DNA of 64,000 nt from Geoanaerobacter sp964528055 (GTDB taxonomy: Bacteria; Desulfobacterota; Desulfuromonadia; Geobacterales; DSM-12255): positions 1-64,000 of the forward strand of contig CAZGQM010000008.1 in NCBI GenBank assembly GCA_964528055.1, read 5' to 3'. The position numbers and the translations under genes are program-made. The notes under the pieces were generated by a model that was not told the DNA's origin, ran no database searches, and worked only from the letters and a program-made list of their open reading frames with translations. Positions within the stretch are counted from its first letter, which is position 1. Each line of letters starts with the position of its first letter. Positions 7,985 through 16,687 of this stretch are shown one piece after another.

Positions 7985-8698
7985 ATGAAAAAGAAATCCA
8001 TAAAGAGTTTGATACATAAGGTCCGCAGTGATCTCGACTGGCCGATACTGGAAAGGAGCAGCGCAGCGCCGGTAATCCGGGTCATATCGGATATCAGGAA
8101 CAGATCCCATTTCATATTTATACCGGATACTGAGCATGACAAGGGGAGTGATCTTGACTACCTGCACGAACTGGGGCATGCTACCCTGTGCGAAAAGGTT
8201 GATCCGCTCTTTGCCACCAATGGCCAGTTTCCCGAGCTGGAAAACAAGCGGCAGTTTCTGCCGCTGCTCCCTGCGCTCGGAGCAGCCTGCGACTGGTTCG
8301 TCTGCCATTGGCAGCAGGTGTTATCGCCCGAAGAATCGCATACACAGATCAAGGAGAATATGCCAGTAGTGGAAGAGGTTCTTGGCAAGCCGAACCTCCC
8401 CCCCATCGAGATCATACTCGACGCCTCATTACTCATTGCCCAGGCGATACTCTATCTGGACGAACCGATCGATTGCGATGGCGTATTAAAAGAGATCGTT
8501 GATGCATTCCTCTCCGTCCCTCCTGAGAACCCCTCAGCAGAAAACTGCATCCTTCTGGTCAACCGACTTATGGCGGCCTACACCGATCAACGGGCACGTC
8601 TCATCCCCGATGGTGATTTTCTCGTCTGGAACGTCTATCAACCAGCTGAAGATCCAGAGCTCCCTGAGGGAGCTGCGAAACAGGGCAACATTGCATGA
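7985..8698 (+). CDS. HELGH-motif protein, putative zinc-dependent hydrolase
   Basis: A 237-residue cytoplasmic protein that I do not recognise as a named family. Residues 61-65 read HELGH, which fits the HExxH zinc site of metallopeptidases (context DYLHELGHATLCE). No signal peptide or membrane helix is seen. A downstream acidic ligand could be among Glu133-Glu144 or the segment PIEIILDASLLIAQ. It is the first gene of the long heavy-metal operon and overlaps the RND adaptor gene by 4 bp (ATGA), so it is translationally coupled. A role in metal-linked protein maturation or turnover is an inference from context only. The start has GGAG 7 bases upstream. Confidence 0.7.
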   Translation: MKKKSIKSLIHKVRSDLDWPILERSSAAPVIRVISDIRNRSHFIFIPDTEHDKGSDLDYLHELGHATLCEKVDPLFATNGQFPELENKRQFLPLLPALGAACDWFVCHWQQVLSPEESHTQIKENMPVVEEVLGKPNLPPIEIILDASLLIAQAILYLDEPIDCDGVLKEIVDAFLSVPPENPSAENCILLVNRLMAAYTDQRARLIPDGDFLVWNVYQPAEDPELPEGAAKQGNIA

Positions 8699-10332
8699 AC
8701 AGACGCCTGGCATTTGTAGGCATGCTTATCTTGATAATCGGTTCGTTCCTCACTGGGGCCTGGGTCAGCTATCGCTCCACAAAAAAAACTTCTGCTACAG
8801 GTGACCGAAAGATCCTCCATTATGTAGATCCGATGCACCCATCATATACCTCCGACAAGCCGGGAATTGCCCCGGACTGCGGTATGCAGCTGGTACCGGT
8901 CTACGCTGACGTCCCACAGGGCCCTTCTAGTAAAACTCCTCAAGTAGCTCTGCCACCAGGGGCCGTTGAACTCCCCCCTGACCGGCAGCAACTTATCGGA
9001 GTTAAAGTCGGCGTGGTGGAGAGAAGCGGCGTCAACCAGACCTTGCGATTGCAGGGGAGAGTTGCCCCTGATGAACTCCGCACCTATGTGATCAATGCCA
9101 CCATCGATGGCTGGATTACCGGTGTCGGCAGCAACACCACCGGCAGCATTGTCCGCAAGAACGAAGTGCTTGCAACCTTCTACAGCTCCGAATTTCTCTC
9201 AGCAGGCCAGGCGCTGATCTACGCGCTCAGCTCAATGGACCGCTCCATGGGGTCCGCAGGTGCCAACCAGGCACAGATGGACCAAATGCAGCAGTTCAAT
9301 GTCAGCCTCAAGCAGTACCGTGACACTCTGCGCAACCTGGGGATGGGCGACCTGCAGATCGAGGAGATGATTCGGACTCGCAAGTACATGGAGAATGTCA
9401 ATATCGTATCACCGGGAAACGGTCTGGTCCTTGCCCGAAACATCTCACCCGGCCAGCGTTTTGAACGCGGCAAAGAGCTCTACCGGATTTCTGACCTCTC
9501 CAAGGTCTGGATTCTTGTCGACACCTACGGAGCAGAAGTTGATCAATTGAAACCAGGAATGAGTGTCAGAGCCTATCTTCCCAACCGCGGCAAAAAATTC
9601 AATGCACTGGTAACGAATATACCCCCGCAGTTCGACTCAACGAGCAGGACATTAAAGGTACGCCTTGAGGTCAATAACCCCGGCTACATCCTGCGACCCG
9701 ATATGTTCGTCGATGTGGAGCTCCCCTCAACACTTCCTGCGATGCTCTCGGTCCCTTCAGAGGCCCTTATCGACACCGGTCTGAAGAAAACCGTCTTTAT
9801 TGAGCGCTCTCCCGGGTTTTTCGAGCCTCGCGAGGTACAGACCGGCCGCTCTTTCGGCAATCGCTTCGAGATCGTTTCGGGGCTCAAGGAGGGTGAGCGG
9901 ATTGCCGTTTCGGGCACGTTCCTGCTCGACTCGGAAAGCAGGATGAAATCTGCATCTGCCGGGATCACCGGTACGCCCCGCCAGGACCCGGTCTGCGGCA
10001 TGTATGTGGATGAGGCCAAAGCAAGGGCAGCTGGACGAATCATCGATGCAGGAGGCAGAACCAACTATTTCTGCTCTGACGACTGCAAACTGAAATTCAG
10101 CGCCAAACCATCGGCAACAGCTCCAGATGGAGTCACTTCAACGCCTCATAAAACTCCATCATCCAAAAGTATCCCACGGGCTGTGCAGAAGCAGGAACCC
10201 GGAATCCCCATGCCTGTCAAATCTGACGACAAGCCCACCCCCGCCGCAAAACCCCTCCCTGACCCTCACGCAGGCCATGTGATGCCTGCGGAATCGCCGA
10301 TGAACCACGACATGGGACAGAAACATGATTGA
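8695..10332 (+). CDS. heavy-metal RND efflux periplasmic adaptor with HMBD and YHS domains
   Basis: CusB/CzcB-type membrane fusion protein of 545 residues, linking the inner-membrane pump to an outer-membrane channel and delivering metal to it. An N-terminal membrane anchor or signal is followed by a heavy-metal-binding segment with the pattern YVDPMHPSYTSDKPGIAPDC (about 41-60), a barrel-sandwich and hairpin region (100-300) and beta-barrel domains (to about 410). Unusually, the C-terminus adds a YHS metal-binding domain (DPVCGMYVDEAKA ... FCSDDCKLKF, about 430-465) and a His/Met-rich tail (DPHAGHVMPAESPMNHDMG). The double metal-binding equipment favours Cu(I) or Ag(I). It overlaps the pump gene by 8 bp. 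Confidence 0.9.
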   Translation: MNRRLAFVGMLILIIGSFLTGAWVSYRSTKKTSATGDRKILHYVDPMHPSYTSDKPGIAPDCGMQLVPVYADVPQGPSSKTPQVALPPGAVELPPDRQQLIGVKVGVVERSGVNQTLRLQGRVAPDELRTYVINATIDGWITGVGSNTTGSIVRKNEVLATFYSSEFLSAGQALIYALSSMDRSMGSAGANQAQMDQMQQFNVSLKQYRDTLRNLGMGDLQIEEMIRTRKYMENVNIVSPGNGLVLARNISPGQRFERGKELYRISDLSKVWILVDTYGAEVDQLKPGMSVRAYLPNRGKKFNALVTNIPPQFDSTSRTLKVRLEVNNPGYILRPDMFVDVELPSTLPAMLSVPSEALIDTGLKKTVFIERSPGFFEPREVQTGRSFGNRFEIVSGLKEGERIAVSGTFLLDSESRMKSASAGITGTPRQDPVCGMYVDEAKARAAGRIIDAGGRTNYFCSDDCKLKFSAKPSATAPDGVTSTPHKTPSSKSIPRAVQKQEPGIPMPVKSDDKPTPAAKPLPDPHAGHVMPAESPMNHDMGQKHD

Positions 10333-13300
10333 CCGTGTCATCGAGTTCTCGGCGCGGAACCGCTTCCTCGTCCTGATCATCGCCGTCATAGCCGCCATCT
10401 GGGGATGGTGGTCGCTACGCCACCTGCCGCTTGACGCCATACCCGACCTCTCCGACACCCAGGTAATCATCTACTCCCGCTGGGACCGGAGCCCTGACAT
10501 CGTCGAGGACCAGGTCACCTATCCCATAGTCTCCGCCATGCTCGGGGCACCCAAGGTCAAGACCGTCCGAGGATTCTCCGACTTCGGCTACTCCTTTGTT
10601 TACGTCATTTTTGAGGAGGGGACCGACATCTACTGGGCCCGCTCAAGAATCCAGGAGTATCTTTCCGGCGTACAGCAGCGACTTCCGCAGGGGGTCCGGA
10701 CCGAACTTGGACCGGACGCGACCGGACTTGGCTGGATCTTCCAGTATGCGCTGGTGGACACCACCGGTAAAAGGAGTCTTGCCGAGATCCGCACATACCA
10801 GGACTGGTACCTCCGCTACTACCTGAAAGCAGTGCCTGGAGTTGCAGAAATTGCCCCCATCGGTGGCTTTACCAAGCAGTACCAGGTAAACATTGATCCG
10901 AACCGCCTTCAATCCTACGGTATCTCCATAAACCGTGTGGCAGAGGCCGTAAGGACGGGCAACAGTGAAACAGGGGGAAGGCTGATCGAATTCGGCGGCA
11001 CCGAGTACATGGTCCGGGGCCGGGGATATGCCCGCAATCTGGAGGATTTCGGAGCCATCGTTGTATCAGTGAGCGAAAGCGGAACGCCAATCCGGGTACG
11101 CGACCTCGGCACTGTCACGATCGGCCCTGACATCAGGCGAGGCGCTGCAGACCTTGATGGCAAGGGGGACGTGGTCTCGGGCATTGTGGTCATGCGCCAG
11201 GGACAGAACGCCCTTGATGTGATCAACAACGTAAAGGCAAAGATCAAGGCGATAGAGCCCGGTCTACCCGAAGGCTTAAAGATCGTGCCGGTCTATGACC
11301 GATCAGAGCTGATTCTCAACGCCATAGATACCCTGAAGTCAACACTGGTTGAGGTCATCATCACCGTGATGCTGGTGATCTTCCTCTTCCTTTGGCAACC
11401 TTCCAGTGCGCTGATACCTGCCATAACCATCCCCTTTGCCGTGCTGATCTCCTTTGTTCCACTTAAACTCATGGGGGTCAATGCCAACATCATGTCCCTT
11501 GGGGGGATTGCCATTGCCATCGGCGCGCTGGTGGATGCGGCAATAGTGGTTGTGGAGCAGACCCACAAGAAACTGGAGGTTTGGGAAGCGGGCGGGCGAG
11601 TTGGAGAGCAACGCTCCATAGTCCTCTCCGCCATCAAGGAGGTGGGAGGACCGAGTTTTTACGCGCTGCTGGTCATAGCGGTCGCGTTCCTTCCTGTCTT
11701 TGCATTGGAGGCCCAGGAGGGGAGGCTTTTCAAGCCGCTCGCCTACACCAAGACACTTGCCATGGCTGCTGCAGCCTTTCTTACCATTACCCTCGACCCG
11801 GCGCTCCGCATCCTTTTGACCCACTCCCGCCACTTTGATTTTCGCCCCAGGCGACTCTGCGGGCTCGTAAACGCCTTCACCTCCCCCCGGTTCAGACCCG
11901 AACAGGAACACCCGGTCAGCAGGACCCTGATCCGCATCTACGAACCGGTTGTCTCCTGGACACTCCGCCGCAAATGGGTGGTGATCTCCGTTGCATTACT
12001 GCTCATCATGGGCACGATTCCGGTTGCGCTCCGCCTCGGCAGCGAGTTCATGCCGACATTGGAAGAGGGGAGCCTCCTCTACATGCCGACCACCATGCCG
12101 GGAATCTCGGTAGGCGAAGCGCAAAAACTCTTGCAGGTAACCGACCGGATCATTTCAAAATTCCCGGAAGTGGCGCAGGTTCTCGGCAAGGCAGGTCGTG
12201 CCGAGACCCCGACAGACCCTGCGCCGCTCTCCATGCTTGAAACGGTTATTATCCTCAAACCGAAAGAGCAGTGGCGAAGCATCGACACCTGGTACTCGGG
12301 ATGGGCGCCCGAATGGCTCAAGAAACCTCTCAGGCACCTCTCCTCCGACAGGATCTCGCAGGCAGAGCTGGTAGAGCAGATCAACGAAGCACTCAAGCTT
12401 CCGGGGCTCTCCAATGCCTGGACCATGCCGATCAAGGGTCGCATCGACATGCTCACCACCGGAATCCGCACTCCGCTCGGCCTCAAGATCAGCGGGGCAA
12501 ATCTGCTGGAGATAGAGCAGGTCGGTACACAGGTGGAGTCACTCCTGAGGCCGATACGTGGTACCCGCAGTGTATTTGCCGAGCGGACAAGCGGCGGCTA
12601 CTTCCTCGATATCGCCTGGAACAGGGATGAACTGGCACGCTACGGACTGAGCGTCGATGAGGCCCAGGTAGTTGTCCAGAGCGCCATCGGCGGCGATACT
12701 GTCACAACCGCCTTTCAGGGGAGGGAGCGCTACGCGGTTAATGTTCGTTACCAGCGGGATTTCCGTGGGGACATGAATGCCCTCAGGCGCGTACTGGTCC
12801 CGGTCGACAACGGCAAGCGGCAGGTTCCGCTTGGCGAACTGGCAGATCTCTCCGTCTCAAGCGGTCCTTCGATGATCCGCAACGAAGATGGTCTCCAGAC
12901 CGGGTACGTGTATATCGATGTTGCCAACCGCGACCTGCAGGGGTACATTGACGAGGCAGGTCCGATTCTCAAAAAGAAGGTGGAGCTGCCGCCGGGCTAT
13001 GCAATTGCCTGGAGCGGACAGTTCGAGGCAATGCAACGGGTAAAGGAGCGCCTGACGCTCGTGATTCCGGTGACACTGCTGCTGATCCTCGGGCTCCTCT
13101 ATCTGAATACCCGCTCTCTTGCCAAAACCGCTATCGTCATGCTAGCGGTCCCCTTTTCAGCCATCGGGGCAATCCTCTTTCTCTGGATGCTCGGCTACCA
13201 GATGAGCGTAGCGGTATGGATCGGACTGATCGCGCTCCTTGGTGTCGATGCAGAGACAGGGGTATTCATGCTCCTCTATCTTGACCTTGCCTATGATGAT

Positions 13301-13594
13301 GCCAAACGGGCCGGGCGAATGGAGAGCCTGAAGCAGCTGCGGGAAGCGATTATCATCGGGGCTGCCAGACGAATCCGCCCTAAGTTCATGACCACCGCAA
13401 CCATGTTCCTGGGACTTCTCCCGATCATGTGGTCGACAGGAAGCGGAGCAGATGTCATGAAGCATATCGCTGCCCCGATGGTCGGCGGCATATTCACCTC
13501 GTTTCTGCTGGAACTGCTGGTCTATCCGGGGGTCTACGAACTCTGGAAGTGGCATTTCGAACTGAAGCATCAGGGAGTACTTAATGATGTTTGA
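10325..13594 (+). CDS. heavy-metal efflux RND pump (CusA/CzcA family)
   Basis: Inner-membrane proton-driven transporter of 1089 residues with the usual two repeats: TM1 at about residues 10-28, a large periplasmic loop, TMs 2-6 around 340-500, a second periplasmic loop and TMs 8-12 from about 900 to 1070. HME-RND hallmarks are visible, including GALVDAAIVVVEQTHKK near 400 and GVDAETGVFMLLYLD in the second half. Together with the upstream adaptor it should export copper, silver or another soft metal. No outer-membrane channel gene (CusC-like) is in this operon, so that component must be encoded elsewhere. The next gene overlaps its 3' end by 11 bp. Confidence 0.93.
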   Translation: MIDRVIEFSARNRFLVLIIAVIAAIWGWWSLRHLPLDAIPDLSDTQVIIYSRWDRSPDIVEDQVTYPIVSAMLGAPKVKTVRGFSDFGYSFVYVIFEEGTDIYWARSRIQEYLSGVQQRLPQGVRTELGPDATGLGWIFQYALVDTTGKRSLAEIRTYQDWYLRYYLKAVPGVAEIAPIGGFTKQYQVNIDPNRLQSYGISINRVAEAVRTGNSETGGRLIEFGGTEYMVRGRGYARNLEDFGAIVVSVSESGTPIRVRDLGTVTIGPDIRRGAADLDGKGDVVSGIVVMRQGQNALDVINNVKAKIKAIEPGLPEGLKIVPVYDRSELILNAIDTLKSTLVEVIITVMLVIFLFLWQPSSALIPAITIPFAVLISFVPLKLMGVNANIMSLGGIAIAIGALVDAAIVVVEQTHKKLEVWEAGGRVGEQRSIVLSAIKEVGGPSFYALLVIAVAFLPVFALEAQEGRLFKPLAYTKTLAMAAAAFLTITLDPALRILLTHSRHFDFRPRRLCGLVNAFTSPRFRPEQEHPVSRTLIRIYEPVVSWTLRRKWVVISVALLLIMGTIPVALRLGSEFMPTLEEGSLLYMPTTMPGISVGEAQKLLQVTDRIISKFPEVAQVLGKAGRAETPTDPAPLSMLETVIILKPKEQWRSIDTWYSGWAPEWLKKPLRHLSSDRISQAELVEQINEALKLPGLSNAWTMPIKGRIDMLTTGIRTPLGLKISGANLLEIEQVGTQVESLLRPIRGTRSVFAERTSGGYFLDIAWNRDELARYGLSVDEAQVVVQSAIGGDTVTTAFQGRERYAVNVRYQRDFRGDMNALRRVLVPVDNGKRQVPLGELADLSVSSGPSMIRNEDGLQTGYVYIDVANRDLQGYIDEAGPILKKKVELPPGYAIAWSGQFEAMQRVKERLTLVIPVTLLLILGLLYLNTRSLAKTAIVMLAVPFSAIGAILFLWMLGYQMSVAVWIGLIALLGVDAETGVFMLLYLDLAYDDAKRAGRMESLKQLREAIIIGAARRIRPKFMTTATMFLGLLPIMWSTGSGADVMKHIAAPMVGGIFTSFLLELLVYPGVYELWKWHFELKHQGVLNDV

Positions 13595-14099
13595 TCTATC
13601 TTCCTGCAAGGGATGGGTGCCCATTCTCCTCCTGACAGCTCTCGTGATCACAACCATCCCTGCAGAAGCTGCGGTGAGAGTTGGCAATACGCTTCCTGAA
13701 GTGCAGTACTCAACATTGCAAGGTGCACCGATCCGTCTCCCGGATTCAGTCCGGGGGAAGGTAGCAGTCATACATTTCTGGTCCATCGGCTGCAGTTCGT
13801 GCAAGGAGGAGATGCCGGCCATGGAGTCGTTCTACAAAAGAGTGCGAAACAAAGGGGTGGAAATCATCGCCGTAAATGTCGGACAGGGGAAGAAAGATGT
13901 GGAAGAGTTCGTTCGGGAGGCAGGGATAAGCTACCCGGTCCTGATCGACAGAGAGCGGAAAAGTCAGCAGCTACTTGAGGTGTCAGGGGTGCCGCGAACC
14001 ATACTGCTCGACCGGAGCGGTGTCATCCGATTCAAGATCATAGGAAGTACCCCTCCCGAGCTCCTCTCAAAATACGTTCAAAGTCTAATCGACAGATAA
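13584..14099 (+). CDS. TlpA/ResA-like periplasmic thioredoxin
   Basis: An exported thioredoxin-fold protein of 171 residues. The N-terminal hydrophobic signal ends near AEAA (27-30), and the redox motif is WSIGCSSCKEEMP with Cys70 and Cys73. The body follows the AhpC-TSA/Redoxin pattern (VIHFWSIGC, GVEIIAVNVGQG, VSGVPRTILLDRSG with cis-Pro). In this operon it could keep the cysteines of the NosL-like chaperone or of a copper site reduced. That role is by analogy with TlpA/ScoI in cytochrome oxidase copper delivery. Start codons at 13584 and 13587 are both possible. Confidence 0.85.
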   Translation: MMFDLSSCKGWVPILLLTALVITTIPAEAAVRVGNTLPEVQYSTLQGAPIRLPDSVRGKVAVIHFWSIGCSSCKEEMPAMESFYKRVRNKGVEIIAVNVGQGKKDVEEFVREAGISYPVLIDRERKSQQLLEVSGVPRTILLDRSGVIRFKIIGSTPPELLSKYVQSLIDR

Positions 14100-14112
14100 A
14101 GGAGAGCTACCG

Positions 14113-14574
14113 ATGAAACTGCCTGTTACCCTATTTATTGCACTTCTGACAATGGCCGCTACCGCTTCTGCAGATTTTCCACAGGCTGCAACGCCCGGCC
14201 CTGGCGACAAATGCCAGACCTGCGGGATGTTTGTTGCCAAGTACCCCGAATTTCTGGCTCAGATTCGGCTCAAAAAGGGACCGACCCTCTTTTTCGACGG
14301 TGCAAAGGATATGTTCAAGCAGTACCTGAAGATGGGGAGTGCCGAACGGGGCGATATTACGGCAATCTATGTTACCGGTTATTACAACGTAAAACCGATT
14401 GACGCCACCAAAGCCCTGTATGTGACCGGTAGCGATGTCAACGGGCCGATGGGTGCGGAACTGGTCTCCTTCCCCACGGACACCGCTGCCAAAGAATTCA
14501 TGCGCGATCATAAGGGTAAGCGGATACTCCGCTTTAAGGATGTCACTCCTGCCGTCATCAAGGAACTCGACTGA
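14113..14574 (+). CDS. NosL-like copper chaperone
   Basis: A 153-residue exported protein with a signal peptide (MKLPVTLFIALLTMAATASA) and the NosL copper motif CQTCGMFV (Cys34, Cys37, Met39). The conserved body continues with FFDGAKDMFKQYL and KALYVTGSDVNGPMGAELVSF. Known NosL binds Cu(I) for nitrous oxide reductase, but no nosZ is present here. The protein probably delivers or sequesters copper for the efflux pump or for another cuproenzyme, such as the multicopper oxidase upstream. It is 13 bp after the TlpA-like gene and 4 bp before the next. Confidence 0.85.
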   Translation: MKLPVTLFIALLTMAATASADFPQAATPGPGDKCQTCGMFVAKYPEFLAQIRLKKGPTLFFDGAKDMFKQYLKMGSAERGDITAIYVTGYYNVKPIDATKALYVTGSDVNGPMGAELVSFPTDTAAKEFMRDHKGKRILRFKDVTPAVIKELD

Positions 14575-14578
14575 AGAG

Positions 14579-14884
14579 ATGCGCCCTTCTAACCGCTTTG
14601 CCATACTGATGTGTCTGATTGGACTCTTGCTGGCTGCAGCGAGCGGTCATGCCCTCCACACCCTGCTCTCCGTTGAGGGGTGGCGCTCGGAACGCCAACA
14701 GCTGGTACGGACCCTCGGCTTAACCGACCTCTGCCTTGCAACAGAGGCTAGCTATACACGTAATCCGGCCATGGCCGACCGCTTCGTCCCGTTCCAGGAT
14801 CACCCCATGGCATTCGAACATTTCCCCAGCGGGAGCAGCATCACTCCCCCCTCCCACCTGGTTTTCCATGCGCCGCACCATTGA
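14579..14884 (+). CDS. small membrane-anchored protein of the NosL operon
   Basis: A 101-residue protein of unknown function. Residues 8-30 form a hydrophobic signal-anchor (FAILMCLIGLLLAAASGHAL), followed by a short periplasmic domain ending in a His-containing stretch (HLVFHAPHH). The ATG at 14579 lies four bases after the NosL-like stop, and the 3' end overlaps the permease gene by 17 bp, so it is embedded in the operon. No homologous family name is recognised. The terminal His residues could bind metal, but that is a guess. Confidence 0.65.
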   Translation: MRPSNRFAILMCLIGLLLAAASGHALHTLLSVEGWRSERQQLVRTLGLTDLCLATEASYTRNPAMADRFVPFQDHPMAFEHFPSGSSITPPSHLVFHAPHH

Positions 14885-16001
14885 GCGCCAGAGGCATCTG
14901 CTCGACTTCGCCCTGACCTCTCTCCTGAGGCGCAGCGGGAAGAACCTTACCCTTGTGACGGTCTACATCATCATCGTATTCCTTTTCGCATCGGTACTCT
15001 TTCTCACAGCCTCACTGCGACATGAGGCAGCCATCACCCTTCGTGACGCACCTGAAATAACCGTACAACGGAGCCTTATGGGGAGGTTTGACCCGATCCC
15101 CATAACCTACGCCGACTCGATTCGCGAGATACAAGGGGTGATAGAGGTACATCCGCGCCTCTGGGGATACCACTACGACCCCGGCTTTAAAGCGAATTAT
15201 ACCCTGCTTGTCCCTGACAACCCGCCGATGCTTCCGGGAAGGATATCCCTGGGACCTGCCATCTCTCGCCAACGGGGGGCTTATGAAGGGGACACCATGA
15301 CCATGGCCGGGAGTAACGGTGCGATGAACAGCTTCCAGGTTACCGGAATTCTTTCAGGTCGTACCGAGGTGGTAAGCGCGGACCTGCTCCTCATGTCGGA
15401 AAAGGATTTCCGGCAACTGACCGGTCTCGCCCCAAACCTGGCCACTGACCTTGCGGTGAGGGTGAGAAATCCGAAGGAACTGGCTACCATCGCCGCCAAG
15501 ATCGTCGCATCCTTACCGGATACCCGGCCGATCATCCGAAACGAGATACTAAGGACATATGATGCCCTTTTCAGCTGGAGAAGCGGCATGGTGCTGCTTC
15601 TCCTCACGACAACCCTCCTCTCCTTCCTGATCCTGGCTTGGGACAAGGCAACCGGACTCTCAGCGGAAGAGCGCCGGGAGATAGGGATTCTTAAGGCAGT
15701 TGGCTGGGAGACGTCGGACATATTGATGATGAAGCTCTGGGAAGGTATTGCCGTATCGCTCGTATCACTGCTGCTTGGAGGAGTTCTGGCGTATGCCCAT
15801 GTATTCATCGCACAGGCACCGCTTATCATGCCTGTTCTCAAGGGCTGGTCCACCCTCTCCCCCCAGCTCAGCCTGGTCCCGCATGTAAGCCTCAACCTGC
15901 TGGTCGTACTGGGAAGCCTGACGCTCATCCCCTACAGCGTAGCCACCATCGTCCCTGCATGGCGGGCAGCCACCATCGATCCGGATACGGTGATGCGATA
16001 A
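14868..16001 (+). CDS. FtsX/MacB-type ABC transporter permease
   Basis: A 377-residue inner-membrane permease. One N-terminal TM (about 25-48) is followed by a periplasmic MacB_PCD-like domain (50-240) and three C-terminal TMs (about 245-270, 300-325, 345-365) in the FtsX layout. The cytoplasmic motif LSAEERREIGILKAVGWETSDIL matches the coupling region of this superfamily. The ATG at 14868 (MRRTIERQRHLLDF) is preferred; it overlaps the preceding gene. It pairs with the ATPase immediately downstream (TAATG overlap) to form a mechanotransmission-type ABC complex, not a classical importer. In NosL neighbourhoods the NosFY pair has a comparable place. Confidence 0.88.
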   Translation: MRRTIERQRHLLDFALTSLLRRSGKNLTLVTVYIIIVFLFASVLFLTASLRHEAAITLRDAPEITVQRSLMGRFDPIPITYADSIREIQGVIEVHPRLWGYHYDPGFKANYTLLVPDNPPMLPGRISLGPAISRQRGAYEGDTMTMAGSNGAMNSFQVTGILSGRTEVVSADLLLMSEKDFRQLTGLAPNLATDLAVRVRNPKELATIAAKIVASLPDTRPIIRNEILRTYDALFSWRSGMVLLLLTTTLLSFLILAWDKATGLSAEERREIGILKAVGWETSDILMMKLWEGIAVSLVSLLLGGVLAYAHVFIAQAPLIMPVLKGWSTLSPQLSLVPHVSLNLLVVLGSLTLIPYSVATIVPAWRAATIDPDTVMR

Positions 16002-16687
16002 TGATCAAGACGTTCAACGTACAGAAGGTCTTCAATCAGGGGAGGCCAAATGAGTTCAGAGCCCTTCGCGATGTGAGCATCACCCTGGACCTTGGAGGAG
16101 CCACCGTAATCAAGGGTCCGAGCGGATCGGGGAAGACCACCCTGCTCGCGATACTCGGCTGCATGGGGCGTCCGACATCCGGTCGGGTATCCCTTGGTGA
16201 ACGGGAGATAACGAGCCTGCCCGAAAGATTTCTGGCTGAGATCCGCCTCAAGACCTTCGGATTCATCTTTCAGTCCTTTAACCTGATCAGGGGTCTCTCT
16301 GCGCTGGACAATGTCATGGCTCCCGCCTACCCTACCGGAGAGCGCCACGCCGCACTGAAGGAAAGGGGTATGCATCTGCTGGAGCAGTTCGGGCTGAAGG
16401 AACGCGCCGCTGCAAAGGTCGAGTGGCTTTCAGGGGGTGAAGCCCAGCGGATCGCCATCTGTCGCGCTCTGATCAACAACCCGTCCATCATCATTGCCGA
16501 TGAGCCGACCGCCCATCTCGACAGCAAGCTCTCGATTGAATTCATGGATCTCATGGCAAGACTGGTTGCGCAGGGGAAGACCCTCCTTCTGGCGAGCCAC
16601 GACCCTCTCGTCTGCGAATCACCGACGATTGGCCGCGTCATCGAGATGCGCGACGGCATGGTACTTCCCGCACGGAACACCCCATGA
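16001..16687 (+). CDS. LolD/MacB-type ABC transporter ATP-binding protein
   Basis: A 228-residue ATPase with Walker A GPSGSGKTT (39-47), signature LSGGEAQRIAI, Walker B IIIADEPTAHLD and a following H-loop (ASHDP). The start overlaps the permease stop codon (TAATG), which fixes the initiation site and implies translational coupling. Sequence pattern and partner place it in the LolD/MacB/FtsE family that drives FtsX-like permeases. It probably powers a periplasmic task in copper protein handling, such as extraction or conformational control of a chaperone. The substrate is unknown. Confidence 0.92.
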   Translation: MIKTFNVQKVFNQGRPNEFRALRDVSITLDLGGATVIKGPSGSGKTTLLAILGCMGRPTSGRVSLGEREITSLPERFLAEIRLKTFGFIFQSFNLIRGLSALDNVMAPAYPTGERHAALKERGMHLLEQFGLKERAAAKVEWLSGGEAQRIAICRALINNPSIIIADEPTAHLDSKLSIEFMDLMARLVAQGKTLLLASHDPLVCESPTIGRVIEMRDGMVLPARNTP

